A model generated the notes under the pieces. That model was given only the letters and a program-made list of their open reading frames with translations. It was not told where the DNA came from and ran no database searches. The translations under genes and the position numbers were made by a program. 64,000 nt of DNA from Bacteroides sp. (GTDB lineage Bacteria; Bacteroidota; Bacteroidia; Bacteroidales; Muribaculaceae), in the NCBI GenBank assembly GCA_014802445.1, contig JAAVCF010000010.1:1-64000 (forward strand), read 5' to 3'. Below are positions 16,899 through 26,200 of this stretch, in pieces. Position 1 is the stretch's first letter. Every line of letters starts with the position of its first letter.

Positions 16899-17507
16899 GT
16901 GGGAAAGTTCACCGAATTCAAGCTCGCGCTTAAAAGTCTGCCTGTGGGGGCTCATCATTTTGAGTTTCACCTCGGGAAAGAATTTTTTGTCAACATGGAG
17001 AGTGCCGACGTTCATGACGCCGACCTCACCGTGAATCTTGATGTGGTGCACAAAAACGACGCATATGACATGACCTTCGCCATTACCGGCACCGTCACGC
17101 TCATATGTGACCGCTGTCTCGACAATCTCGTTATGCCTATGGAGGCTGAGTATCACGTGACGGTGGAATATGGCGATGACTACAATGACGAGACTGACGA
17201 CCTGCTGATTATTCCGCAGAGCGACAACTATCTCAATGTGGCCTATATGATCTACGACACCGTGGCTCTCGCCATCCCCATCAAGCACGTTCACCCTCTG
17301 GGCAAATGTAACCGCGCCATGAGCGCCGTGCTCAAAAAGCACCGCGCCACCCCTGCCGGGGCTGGCCCTGACGCCGACATGAGCCTTGAGGAAGCCCTCA
17401 TTGACGAAATGGATGGTATGGAGCCTGACGCTGACACCGACGATGCTCCCGAGCAGCCTTCCGACCCCCGCTGGGACGAACTGAAAAAATTGAAAGACAA
17501 TAATTAA
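16899..17507 (+). CDS. DUF177 (YceD-like) protein
   Basis: YceD/DUF177 proteins are encoded with ribosomal protein L32 in most bacteria and are linked to 23S rRNA metabolism. I place the start at GTG 16899, giving a 202-aa protein beginning MGKFTEFKLALKSLPVG, as family members do. The track start (TTG 16842) coincides with the -33 element. The family Cys motif LICDRCLDNL is at about residue 73. The C-terminal 55 residues are acidic. rpmF follows 16 bases later, which supports the call. Confidence 0.9.
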   Translation: MGKFTEFKLALKSLPVGAHHFEFHLGKEFFVNMESADVHDADLTVNLDVVHKNDAYDMTFAITGTVTLICDRCLDNLVMPMEAEYHVTVEYGDDYNDETDDLLIIPQSDNYLNVAYMIYDTVALAIPIKHVHPLGKCNRAMSAVLKKHRATPAGAGPDADMSLEEALIDEMDGMEPDADTDDAPEQPSDPRWDELKKLKDNN

Positions 17508-17523
17508 AACAGTATAAAACAAA

Positions 17524-17709
17524 ATGGCACATCCTAAACGTAAACAGTCAAAGACCCGTACCGCAAAACGTCGCACTCACGACAAAGCCGTTGTCCCCAC
17601 CATCGCAATCTGCCCTAACTGCGGCGCATGGCACCTCTATCACTGTGTGTGCAACGAATGTGGCTACTATCGCGGTCACATCGTGATTGAAAAGGAAGCA
17701 GCAGTCTAA
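17524..17709 (+). CDS. rpmF: 50S ribosomal protein L32
   Basis: A 61-aa protein beginning MAHPKRKQSKTRTAKRRTH. The zinc ribbon uses two Cys pairs (CPNC and CVCNEC). It is part of the large ribosomal subunit and sits between DUF177 and fabH, the common bacterial order. Confidence 0.98.
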   Translation: MAHPKRKQSKTRTAKRRTHDKAVVPTIAICPNCGAWHLYHCVCNECGYYRGHIVIEKEAAV

Positions 17710-17781
17710 TCGACGGCTATCCTCGTTTCCAATCCGCCGCACACGGCTGTCCGAGCGGTGACATCGGAGAAAAAGCATTGG

Positions 17782-17820
17782 CGTAGGGACGCAATCCACA
17801 TGGATTGCGACGCCCTACGT
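17782..17820. repeat. Intergenic palindrome GTAGGG..CCCTAC
   Basis: CGTAGGGACGCAATCCA pairs with TGGATTGCGACGCCCTACG with a small bulge. The outer arms resemble those of the repeat block at 1-384, but the centre is different. It lies in the 225-base gap between rpmF and fabH, and might also serve as a terminator for rpmF. No other feature was seen in that gap apart from the palindrome at the fabH start. Confidence 0.8.
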
Positions 17821-17916
17821 TTGTTGCACTATATTATCAGCCCGCGCATGGCCGGCCCTCTCAGCTCTGCTGAACGCTGACCAGTCACCAACCACGCATC
17901 ACAGATTCTGCAACAC

Positions 17917-17934
17917 ATTAATATCAATATTAAT
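17917..17934 (+). promoter_or_regulatory. Perfect inverted repeat touching the fabH start codon
   Basis: ATTAATAT-CA-ATATTAAT is an 8-bp perfect inverted repeat ending on the base before the ATG. It could be an operator for a fatty-acid regulator or an RNA hairpin that covers the start codon. Which of these is correct cannot be told from the sequence. Confidence 0.5.
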
Positions 17935-18918
17935 ATGGTGTACGCCAAAATTTCGGGCCTCGCAGCCTACGCTCCCGACGATATCCTTGACAACGAGATG
18001 CTGTCAAAGATGGTCGACACTAACGACGAGTGGATTACTACACGTGTAGGCATCAAAGAGCGTCGCATCCTCAAAAAAGAGGGCGCCGGCTCATCTTTCC
18101 TGGGCGCTCAGGCCGTGCAAAGCCTCCTGGAGCAAACCGGCACTGACCCCTCTGAAGTGGACCTCCTCATCTGCGCCACTTCTAACCCTGACTACCGTTT
18201 CCCCTCCACCGCTTCGGTGATTATCGGCGAGTGTGGGCTCAAGAACGCTTACGGCTATGACCTCCAGGCCGCCTGCGCCGGATTTATCGTGGCGCTTCAG
18301 GACGGCGCGGCATATATCCGCTCTGGCCTTCGCAAAAAAGTGATTGTGGTGGCGGCTGAGAAAATGTCATCAATGGTTAACTATGAGGACCGTGCCACAT
18401 GCCCCCTCTTCGGCGACGGCGCAGGAGCGATGCTCCTTGAGCCCACTGAGGAAGAAACAGGCGTGATTGACGGTGTGTTCCACGTTGATCACTCCGGCAT
18501 GGAGCATCTCTGGATGCCCGCAGGAGGCTCTGTGCTTCCCGCATCTCACGACACTGTCGACAAGCAGCTCCACTATATCATCCAGGACGGCCGCAATGTC
18601 TACAAGAATGCCGTGACCGACATGCTCACCTCAAGCCTCGACGTGATGCAGCGCAACAATCTCACCGTTGACACCCTTGACTACCTCGTGCCTCATCAGG
18701 CCAACCTCCGCATCATCGAGGCCGTGAGCCAGCGCGCAGGGGTGCCTCAGGAGAAGGTGCTGGTCAACATCCAGAAGTTCGGTAACACATCGGCTGCCTC
18801 TATTCCTCTCTGTCTCAACGAATTCAAAGATAAGCTCAAGAAGGGTGACAACATCGTTCTGACAGCTTTCGGTGCCGGCTACACTTGGGGCGCGCTCTAT
18901 ATTAAGTGGAGCCTCTGA
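17935..18918 (+). CDS. fabH: 3-oxoacyl-ACP synthase III
   Basis: FabH condenses acetyl-CoA or branched acyl-CoA with malonyl-ACP to start fatty acid synthesis. The 327-aa protein has the full Cys-His-Asn triad: Cys114 (DLQAACAGF), His254 (VPHQANLR) and Asn284 (GNTSAASIP). It follows DUF177 and rpmF, a widespread order linking ribosome and lipid genes. A palindrome abuts the start codon, and a terminator hairpin follows the stop. Confidence 0.97.
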   Translation: MVYAKISGLAAYAPDDILDNEMLSKMVDTNDEWITTRVGIKERRILKKEGAGSSFLGAQAVQSLLEQTGTDPSEVDLLICATSNPDYRFPSTASVIIGECGLKNAYGYDLQAACAGFIVALQDGAAYIRSGLRKKVIVVAAEKMSSMVNYEDRATCPLFGDGAGAMLLEPTEEETGVIDGVFHVDHSGMEHLWMPAGGSVLPASHDTVDKQLHYIIQDGRNVYKNAVTDMLTSSLDVMQRNNLTVDTLDYLVPHQANLRIIEAVSQRAGVPQEKVLVNIQKFGNTSAASIPLCLNEFKDKLKKGDNIVLTAFGAGYTWGALYIKWSL

Positions 18919-18955
18919 CACGGCCCGGAGCCTTAACGTTTATTAAATATTACGC

Positions 18956-18989
18956 GAAATAGCATCTTTTTAGGTGCTATTTCCGTTTT
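18956..18989 (+). terminator. Terminator of fabH
   Basis: GAAATAGCA pairs perfectly with TGCTATTTC, then CGTTTTA. It lies 38 bases after the fabH stop and 29 bases before era. Confidence 0.75.
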
Positions 18990-19017
18990 ATAAGGGAAAC
19001 CAAAATTCAATTAAGTT

Positions 19018-19908
19018 ATGTCAGCTAACCATAAAGCAGGATTTGTCAACATTGTGGGTAATCCCAATGTGGGCAAGTCAACCCTGATGAATGACCTCGT
19101 AGGCGAGCGTCTGAGCATTATCACCTCAAAGGCTCAGACCACCCGCCACCGTATAATGGGAATTGTAAACACTCCCGAGTATCAGATTGTGTTCTCCGAC
19201 ACCCCCGGCGTTCTCAAGCCCAAATATAAGCTTCAGGAGTCAATGCTGGAGTTCAGCAAGTCGGCCCTTACTGATGCCGATGAGATTCTCTATGTCACCG
19301 ATGTGGTGGAGGACCCCACCAAGAATGCCGACTTCCTTGCCAAGGTGGCTAAGGAAACTGTGCCGGTGCTCCTTGTGATCAACAAGATTGACCTTCTCAA
19401 GGACCAGAGCGAGCTGGAGGCCATCGTGGCACGATGGAAGGAGCTGCTGCCTAACGCAGAGGTGTTCCCCACCTCGGCCAAGGAGCATTTCAATGTCACC
19501 AACCTCATGGCCCGCATTGTGGAGCTCCTGCCCGAAAACGCGCCTTACTACGGCAAGGACGCGCTGACCGACAAGCCTTCACGATTCTTCGTCACCGAAA
19601 TCATCCGCGAGAAAATCCTCACCAACTACGATAAGGAGATTCCTTACTCGGCCGAGGTGATTGTGGAGAAGTTTGACGAGAAGGACGGTGCCATCCACAT
19701 CATGGCCGTCATCTATGTGGAGCGTGACTCTCAGAAGGGTATCCTCATTGGCAAGGCCGGCTCCAAGCTCAAAAAAGTGGGCATCGAAGCGCGCAAGGAC
19801 ATCGAGGCCTTCTTCGGCAAGCGCGTGTTCCTGGAGATGTTTGTCAAGGTGGAGCCCAACTGGCGCAACCGCGATAACAAGCTCAAGGCTTTCGGATATA
19901 TCGAGTAA
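19018..19908 (+). CDS. era: GTPase Era, 30S subunit assembly
   Basis: Era binds the 3' end of 16S rRNA and assists 30S maturation. At 296 aa it has the family length. The GTPase motifs are GNPNVGKS (about residue 12), DTPG and NKID. The C-terminal KH domain contains the GKAGSKLKKVG RNA-binding loop. It is followed by a second ribosome-assembly GTPase, der, which has its own promoter. Confidence 0.98.
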   Translation: MSANHKAGFVNIVGNPNVGKSTLMNDLVGERLSIITSKAQTTRHRIMGIVNTPEYQIVFSDTPGVLKPKYKLQESMLEFSKSALTDADEILYVTDVVEDPTKNADFLAKVAKETVPVLLVINKIDLLKDQSELEAIVARWKELLPNAEVFPTSAKEHFNVTNLMARIVELLPENAPYYGKDALTDKPSRFFVTEIIREKILTNYDKEIPYSAEVIVEKFDEKDGAIHIMAVIYVERDSQKGILIGKAGSKLKKVGIEARKDIEAFFGKRVFLEMFVKVEPNWRNRDNKLKAFGYIE

Positions 19909-19914
19909 AATTGC

Positions 19915-19922
19915 TATATTTG
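19915..19922 (+). promoter_or_regulatory. Promoter core TATATTTG upstream of der
   Basis: A TAnnTTTG core begins seven bases after the era stop and ends 88 bases before the der ATG. The -33 position reads TTCG, a weak match. Confidence 0.55.
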
Positions 19923-20009
19923 CATAATTAAGTGCCTCAGCAGCCGCTCTCTCCTCCCCGGGCCGGAGCTTCGGCGCTTTTCATTCACTCTCAGTAACCA
20001 AGATTCATA

Positions 20010-21326
20010 ATGGGACAATTAGTAGCCATAGTAGGCCGCCCGAATGTGGGAAAGTCTACGCTTTTTAATCGTCTGACGCAGTCGCGCACAGCGATTGTTG
20101 ACGACACCGCCGGCACCACCCGCGATCGCCAGTATGGCAAGGTGGACTGGGGCGGAAAGGAGTTTTCCATCATCGACACCGGCGGATGGGTGGTGAACAG
20201 CGAGGACATCTTTGAAGGCGAAATCAACAAGCAGGTGGAAGCCGCCATTGAGCAGGCTGATGAAATCATGTTTGTGGTTGACGCCATGAACGGCGTCACT
20301 GACCTTGATGACCATGTGGCCGAAATCCTCCGCAAGTCATCAAAGCCCGTGATTCTCGTGGCCAACAAGGTTGACTCCAACGACTGGATGTATAACATTG
20401 CCGACTTTTATAAGCTGGGTCTCGGCGACCCCTGGCCCGTCAGCGCAGTGAGCGGCTTCGGCACCGGCGACCTCCTTGACGAAGTAATCAAGAAGCTCCC
20501 CGAAAAGCCTGATGAGGACGCTCCGGAGGACAATCTCCCCAAATTTGCCATCGTGGGACGTCCTAACGCCGGCAAATCATCCATCATCAACGCCTTTATC
20601 GGCGAGGACCGCCACATTGTCACCGACATTGCCGGCACCACTCGCGATTCAATCTACACGCGCTATAATAAGTTCGGCTTTGACTTCTATCTCGTGGACA
20701 CGGCCGGTATCCGCAAGAAGAACAAGGTTAACGAGGACATTGAATACTACTCTGTTATCCGCTCCATCCGCGCCATCGAGGCCAGTGATGTGTGCATCCT
20801 GATGATTGACGCCACTCGCGGCATTGAAGCTCAGGACCAGGCCATCTTCTCGCTCATTCAGCGCAACAAGAAGGGCCTCGTGGTGTGTGTCAACAAGTGG
20901 GACCTCGTGGAGGACAAGAGCAAGGAGGCCATCCGCCATTTCGAGGATGCCATCCGCTCACGCTTCGCTCCGTTCACTGATTTCCCCATCATCTTCACCT
21001 CGGCGCTCACCAAGCAGCGAATCTACAAGGTGCTCGAAACCTCCGTGGAGGTTTATCAGAACCGCTGCCGCACCATCCCCACATCGCAGCTCAACACTGT
21101 GATGCTCGAAGCCATCGCCGCTTATCCCCCTCCCGCCAACAAGGGCAAGTACATCAAAATCAAGTATGTCACCATGCTTAAAGGTGCGCCCGTGCCAACG
21201 TTTATCTTCTTCTGCAATCTCCCTCAGTGGGTCAAGGAGCCTTACCGCCGCTATCTTGAAAACAAGATTCGCGAAAACTGGGACTTCAAAGGCACCCCAA
21301 TTCAGGTGTTCATGCGCGAGAAGTAA
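20010..21326 (+). CDS. der: Double-GTPase ribosome biogenesis factor Der (EngA)
   Basis: Der has two GTPase domains in one chain and matures the 50S subunit. The 438-aa protein shows G1 motifs GRPNVGKS (about residue 8) and GRPNAGKS (about 182), then the C-terminal KH-like domain ending in [13 protein letters not shown]. Both domains keep NKxD motifs (ANKVD, VNKWD). It forms a pair with era. Confidence 0.98.
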   Translation: MGQLVAIVGRPNVGKSTLFNRLTQSRTAIVDDTAGTTRDRQYGKVDWGGKEFSIIDTGGWVVNSEDIFEGEINKQVEAAIEQADEIMFVVDAMNGVTDLDDHVAEILRKSSKPVILVANKVDSNDWMYNIADFYKLGLGDPWPVSAVSGFGTGDLLDEVIKKLPEKPDEDAPEDNLPKFAIVGRPNAGKSSIINAFIGEDRHIVTDIAGTTRDSIYTRYNKFGFDFYLVDTAGIRKKNKVNEDIEYYSVIRSIRAIEASDVCILMIDATRGIEAQDQAIFSLIQRNKKGLVVCVNKWDLVEDKSKEAIRHFEDAIRSRFAPFTDFPIIFTSALTKQRIYKVLETSVEVYQNRCRTIPTSQLNTVMLEAIAAYPPPANKGKYIKIKYVTMLKGAPVPTFIFFCNLPQWVKEPYRRYLENKIRENWDFKGTPIQVFMREK

Positions 21327-21354
21327 TCACTCCGTCATCTTATAACCCTATAAT

Positions 21355-21398
21355 GCAGCCCGACGGCTCCCCTGAGGATCAGGAAGCCGCCGGGCTGC
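21355..21398. terminator. Bidirectional hairpin between der and the ThrE-type genes
   Basis: GCAGCCCGACGGCT pairs with AGCCGCCGGGCTGC with one mismatch, between convergent genes. A T-rich stretch (GTTGTTT) follows on the plus strand, so it suits der best. Confidence 0.7.
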
Positions 21399-21414
21399 GT
21401 TGTTTCACAGTGAG

Positions 21415-21900
21415 TCAACCCTTGGTGGCGGTGTAGGTGAGGCGCTTGAACACCAGCGCCGGAATCATCTGCCCGATGACCATGCAGAGAATCACAAACA
21501 CACAGGTCACGAAGTTTGACTGACACACATAGAAGTAATGTGAGAACTCCTGCTCCGAGGCGGCCGAGAGCGCCATCACGAAGCCCTGCATCGAACGGTA
21601 GGCATAGATGCCCGGAATCATAGGCAGCAACGCCGGGTAAGAAAACGTTTCCGGCGGACATTTGAGCCGGGGGCCTATCACCACAGCCAGCACTCCCACC
21701 ACGAGGGCACCCGCCAGCGATGCCGGGACGATGCCGGCAGGGGTGAACGTCATCAGGCAATAACGCGTCACGTGGCCAAGCGCGGCAATCAGCCCGCACC
21801 ATTTCAGCGCCACGCGCGGAGGATTGCTCACGGCGCTGAAGCCTATGGCAGCCAGGGCCGAGAAAAAGCCGTCGCTCAGGATGTCCCAGATTATGCTCAT
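21415..21900 (-). CDS. Threonine/serine exporter family, small subunit (DUF3815-like)
   Basis: A 161-aa membrane protein with about five hydrophobic segments. It contains the family signature PGIYAYRS following PALLPMIPG. It corresponds to the C-terminal half of ThrE, which in many bacteria is split into two chains. Its ATG overlaps the stop of the large subunit by four bases (ATGA). Export of threonine or serine is the assigned role of the characterised relative; the substrate here is not shown by sequence. Confidence 0.85.
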   Translation of the reverse strand: MSIIWDILSDGFFSALAAIGFSAVSNPPRVALKWCGLIAALGHVTRYCLMTFTPAGIVPASLAGALVVGVLAVVIGPRLKCPPETFSYPALLPMIPGIYAYRSMQGFVMALSAASEQEFSHYFYVCQSNFVTCVFVILCMVIGQMIPALVFKRLTYTATKG

Positions 21901-22706
21901 AGTCCCACCATTCCAAGGTTCATGATTAGCAGAGTGGCCGTGAGCCCGAGGGCAATGCAGGCCGTGATCATCGCCGCATGCAGAAAGCGCCCCACGGCGC
22001 AGAGATAGTGGCCCGTGATGAGGTCGTTGACGCTATTGATATATGGGATGCCGGGGATGAGATAAAGCACGCTCGTGCCCAGCGCCACGTCAGGTGTGGT
22101 GGTGAGGGAGAAAAGGTAGCCCCCGGAGGCGGTGACAGCCGAGATGAAGGCACACACAAGCACCGTAAACAGCAGTCCGTTGCGGCCTTCGAGCATCAGC
22201 TTCTTGATGGTGTAGCCCAGACAGGTGGCGGCGGCCACAATCAGCATTGCCGCAGGGTCACCGCCGAACAGACGGCAGAATGAGGCGTTGGCAAGCGTCA
22301 CCACTCCCATCACCTTCCACTTGTTGAGCGGCTTGGTGCGCATGATGCGGTCAAACATCGGACACGCGTCCTCAAGGCTTACCTTGCGCTCGGCAACCTT
22401 CCAGCTGAGCTTGCTCAGCAGTGTGTTGAGGTTATAGCTCACCGGCATGAGGTCAATGGGGCGCGACAGCTGGCAGGTGCAGCCGGTTTGATAGTCAGTC
22501 ACTGACACGTCAATGTGGGCCGGCAGGATGATGATGTCGACCGTTGCGTCGGCCACAGCGGCCATCCTGCGGATGTTCTTGACAATTCGCTCGCCCGTGG
22601 CGCCACAGCCGAGCATGGCCGACGCATAGCGGGCCAGAAAGCGGCAGAGTGGCCTGAGGCGTTGCTCCACCAGGGCGGGATCAGTCGTCGCAGTCGTCAC
22701 ATTCAT
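21897..22706 (-). CDS. Threonine/serine exporter family, large subunit (ThrE-like)
   Basis: I chose ATG 22706 (269 aa, beginning MNVTTATTDPALVEQ). The track start at 22817 is antisense to the small ORF upstream. Residues 1-120 form the cytoplasmic DUF1212-type region, with the conserved GATGERIVKNIRRM stretch. Several membrane helices follow, with YLIPGIPYINSVNDL, which parallels the PGIYAYRS motif of the small subunit. The two chains together would make a full ThrE. It overlaps a 58-codon membrane ORF at its start. Confidence 0.85.
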   Translation of the reverse strand: MNVTTATTDPALVEQRLRPLCRFLARYASAMLGCGATGERIVKNIRRMAAVADATVDIIILPAHIDVSVTDYQTGCTCQLSRPIDLMPVSYNLNTLLSKLSWKVAERKVSLEDACPMFDRIMRTKPLNKWKVMGVVTLANASFCRLFGGDPAAMLIVAAATCLGYTIKKLMLEGRNGLLFTVLVCAFISAVTASGGYLFSLTTTPDVALGTSVLYLIPGIPYINSVNDLITGHYLCAVGRFLHAAMITACIALGLTATLLIMNLGMVGL

Positions 22707-22857
22707 CTTTGACAATAGGAATAGGGTCGGAATCCATTTCAATGAACCGGCAATGGCGGGTGCCGAGCGATTTCTCGCCTCTGAACAGCAGCGCCAGCAC
22801 CACCGACACCACTGCACCCCCGACGATAATGAACCATATGACGCGGGCGGTCAGCAT
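22681..22857 (-). CDS. Small single-pass membrane protein with Cys/Asp tail
   Basis: From ATG 22857 this encodes 58 aa: one membrane helix (about residues 3-25, VIWFIIVGGAVVSVVLALLF), a basic stretch, and a tail ending VKDECDDCDD. It overlaps the start of the ThrE-like gene by 26 bases, so coupled translation is plausible. I do not recognise a family. The acidic CxxC end might bind metal. It could also be a chance ORF; the textbook membrane segment and lack of any other gene in this stretch favour a real one. Confidence 0.5.
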   Translation of the reverse strand: MLTARVIWFIIVGGAVVSVVLALLFRGEKSLGTRHCRFIEMDSDPIPIVKDECDDCDD

Positions 22858-22954
22858 AATCAATGCAAAGTGTTAAAAAATAATCTTTATGACTATAACA
22901 CGCGTAAGCTTTGACTTGTTGCCGCCGCCCTCGCCGGAGGTGTGTGGGGAACGG

Positions 22955-23248
22955 TCAGATTGTTTCGGTGACGGGCCATGCAAAGGCGCGCAGGCCGAGG
23001 CGCGGGGCCTCTTCGTCCATTGCCCGCAGGGCGTCCATGACGCTGCGCAGGCGGCTGTCATCAACCACGGTGATGATGGCCGAGTTCATTGACGGCCAGG
23101 CGTGTGAGCCGTAGTGGGGCTCGCCGGTGCGGCTGCCGCGCCCTTTCACATTGTCAAGGGCCGTGAAGCCGCGGCATGACATGCGTTCGAGCATGGTTAC
23201 TATCCGCTCGTAATGAGCCTGGTCAAAGGTTATCAGTATGCTGTGCAC
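22955..23248 (-). CDS. PII-like protein at the end of an RND efflux operon
   Basis: The family-like sequence begins at GTG 23248 (VHSILITFDQAHYERI) and gives 97 aa; the upstream part of the track ORF is antisense to the pump gene. It has the beta-alpha-beta pattern of PII-like proteins, a glycine-rich loop (GRGSRTGEPHYGSHAWPS) in the T-loop position, and a second half ITVVDDSRLRSVMDALRAMD. PII proteins are trimers that sense nucleotides and small ligands. It starts 40 bases after the RND permease, so it is probably its fourth operon partner. The family call is from pattern; ligand and target are unknown. Confidence 0.7.
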   Translation of the reverse strand: MHSILITFDQAHYERIVTMLERMSCRGFTALDNVKGRGSRTGEPHYGSHAWPSMNSAIITVVDDSRLRSVMDALRAMDEEAPRLGLRAFAWPVTETI

Positions 23249-23288
23249 GGATGAGGGATTGTTAAAGTGGATGATTGGATTATGATGG

Positions 23289-26200
23289 TCACTTGGTGCC
23301 TGCTGCCTGCTTCTTGCGAAGGTCACGGCGAGTGCGGCGGATGCCGTTGTAGGCGAAGATACAGTAGAGTGCCGGGACAAAGAGCAGGGTCAGGATGGTG
23401 GAGAAGGTCAGACCGCCGATTACGGCCACGCCCATCGGGCGCCACATCTCCGCTCCCTGACCTGAGCCCACGGCCATAGGCACCATGCCCAGGATGGTGG
23501 TCAGCGAGGTCATCAACACGGGGCGCAGACGGCTCATGCCGCCAAGCACCACTGACTGGCGAATCGACAGGCCGCGCTCGCGGTTGAGCGTGATATAGTC
23601 GATAAGCACGATGCCGTTCTTCACCACGATGCCTATGAGCATGATGGCGCCGATCATACTCATCACGTTGAGCGTGTGGCCCGTGAGATAGAGGATGATA
23701 AACACGCCGGAGAAGGCGAAGAGCAGCGAGGTCATGATGATGGCCGGATAGGTGTAGCTCTCAAACTGTGCGGCCATAACAATGTAAACGAGGATGATAA
23801 TCAGCACGGCAAGCGTCAGAAGGTCACGGAACGAATCCTGCTGGTCCTCATAGGAGCCGGCCAGCTCAATATTGATGCCTACGGGAATATCCATCTTGTC
23901 AATTCCGGCGAGTGCATGCTCAACAACTTCGCTCATAGGCACACCGTCGACGGTGGTTGACACGGTGACGATGCGCTCGCGGTCCTTGCGCTCGATGGTG
24001 GGAGGGGTGAAGCGTTCCACCACAGTGCCCACGTCGCGCACTCTCACGGCCTGGCCGCCGGTGCCGTAAAGCATGATGTTCTCAATGTCAGAGATGGAGG
24101 TGCGCTTGTCAGGGTCATACATCACCTTGATGTCATACTCCTCACCGTCCTCGCGGAACTGGCTTGACAGGCTACCGTTGATGCGGTTGCGCAGGGCATT
24201 GGCCGCCGTAGTGAGATTCAGACCATAGAGGGCCAGCTTCTCGCGGTCAAAATCAACCTGGTATTCAGGTTGATAGTCGGCGCGCGAGATGGTCACGTCG
24301 GCGGTGCCTTTGATTCCTTCAAGGAGCTTCACAAGGTCAGCAGCGGCTTTGTCGGTCTCGTCGAAGTTATAACCGTAGATTTCAAAGTCAATGGTCTGCT
24401 GGCCACCCATACCGCCGCCGCGCATGCCTCCCACCATCACCATAGCCTTCTTGAACTCGGGATGATGCTTGATGTCCTCACGCATCATGGCTGCTATATC
24501 CACGATGCCGCGGGAGCGTTCACCGGGGTCAGTGAGGCGGATGTTCATTGACACGATGTGGGGGCCGTTGTCCTGAAGCGAGGCATAGGTGTTGTCGCTC
24601 GATGCCTGACCGGTGGTGTAGTTGATAGTCTGGATTTCAGGATACTTCTCGCGGAACTCTTCTGTGAGGCGCTGAGCCGCTTCCTGAGCAATCTCCACTC
24701 TCGTGCCTATGGGCATCTCGAGGTTCACGCCCAGGCGGCCGTCGTCGGCCGTGGGGAAGAATTCGGTGCCCACACCGCTCACAAGCAGCAGTGATGCCGC
24801 AAAGATTACCATACAGGTGATGATGGTGGTGGGTTTGTGGGCCACAACCAGGCGCAGCAGGCGGCCATACACGCGGTCAAGCCAGTCAAGAGCATTATTG
24901 ATGGGGGTGAACAGAACAGTGTAGACCTTGCCGTGCTTCACTCCGCGACGCAGCAGCAGCGAGCAGAGCATCGGGGTGAGCGACAGGGCGCAGGTGGTGG
25001 AGATAATCATCATGATGGTCACCATCCAGCCAAGCTGGCGGAAGAGCACACCGGTCATGCCTGTGACGAGGGTCAGCGGGAAGAACACGGCTATAAGGGT
25101 CAGCGTGGAGGCGATAACGGAGATGGCCACCTCATTGGTGCCATGCACCGCAGCCTGCTTCGGGTCACTGCCGCGCTCAATGTGGGATGTCACGTTTTCA
25201 AGCACCACAATCGCATCGTCCACCACCATACCGATGGAGATTGACAGCGCCGAGAGCGAGATGATGTTGATGGTGTTGCCCGTGATGGCCAGGTAGATGA
25301 ACGAGGCTATAAGCGACAGAGGGATGGTGATGACAATAATCAGCGTGGCGCGCCAGCGGCCCAGGAAGCCGAACACCACGATGACCACAAACAGCAGCGC
25401 ATAGGCCACCGTCTCAACCAGTGAGTCGATAGTGTTGCGGATGTTGTCGCTGGTGTCGACAATCACACCCAGCTTCACGTCGCTCGGCAGGCGCTTCTGT
25501 AGCGAGGGGAGCATCTGGAGCACCTTGTTGGAGATTTCCACCGAGTTGGCGCCGCTCTGCTTCTGCACGATAATCATGGCGCCCTGACGGCCGTTGTTGT
25601 AGGTTTGCTGGGCGCGCTCTTCAAGCGAGTCGTCAATGCGGGCCACATCGCTGAGCTTCACATTCTTGCCCTGAAAGGAGCCCACGATGATGTTGCCCAT
25701 GTCGGCGCTTTCGGTAAACTCGCCCTGCACGCGCAGCGCATACGTGTCGCTACCGATGTCAAAGGAGCCGCCGGGCACATTGCGGTTCTCAGCCGCAACG
25801 ATGGCCGAGATGGTCTCCACCGAGAGATTGTAAGCCTCAAGGCGCTGGGGGTCAACATAGATGTGAATCTCGCGCTTGGGCGCGCCGGAGATTGACACCG
25901 AACCAACGCCGCTGATGCGGGCAAGGGGGTTGGCCACCGCATCGTCAAGAATCTTGTAGAGGCCGGGCATGGATTCATCGGCCTGCACAGAGAGCATGAC
26001 GATGGGAATCATGTCGGACGAGAATTTGAAGATGATGGGCGTCTCGGCATTGTCAGGGAGCATGCTGCTCACCATGTCGAGCTTATCGCGCACATCGTTG
26101 GTCAGCACGTCAATGTCCTTGCCATATTCAAACTCCAGAGTAATCACCGAGATGTTCTCGCGGCTCTTGCTGGTTATGTGCTTGAGGTCATTGACGGCGT

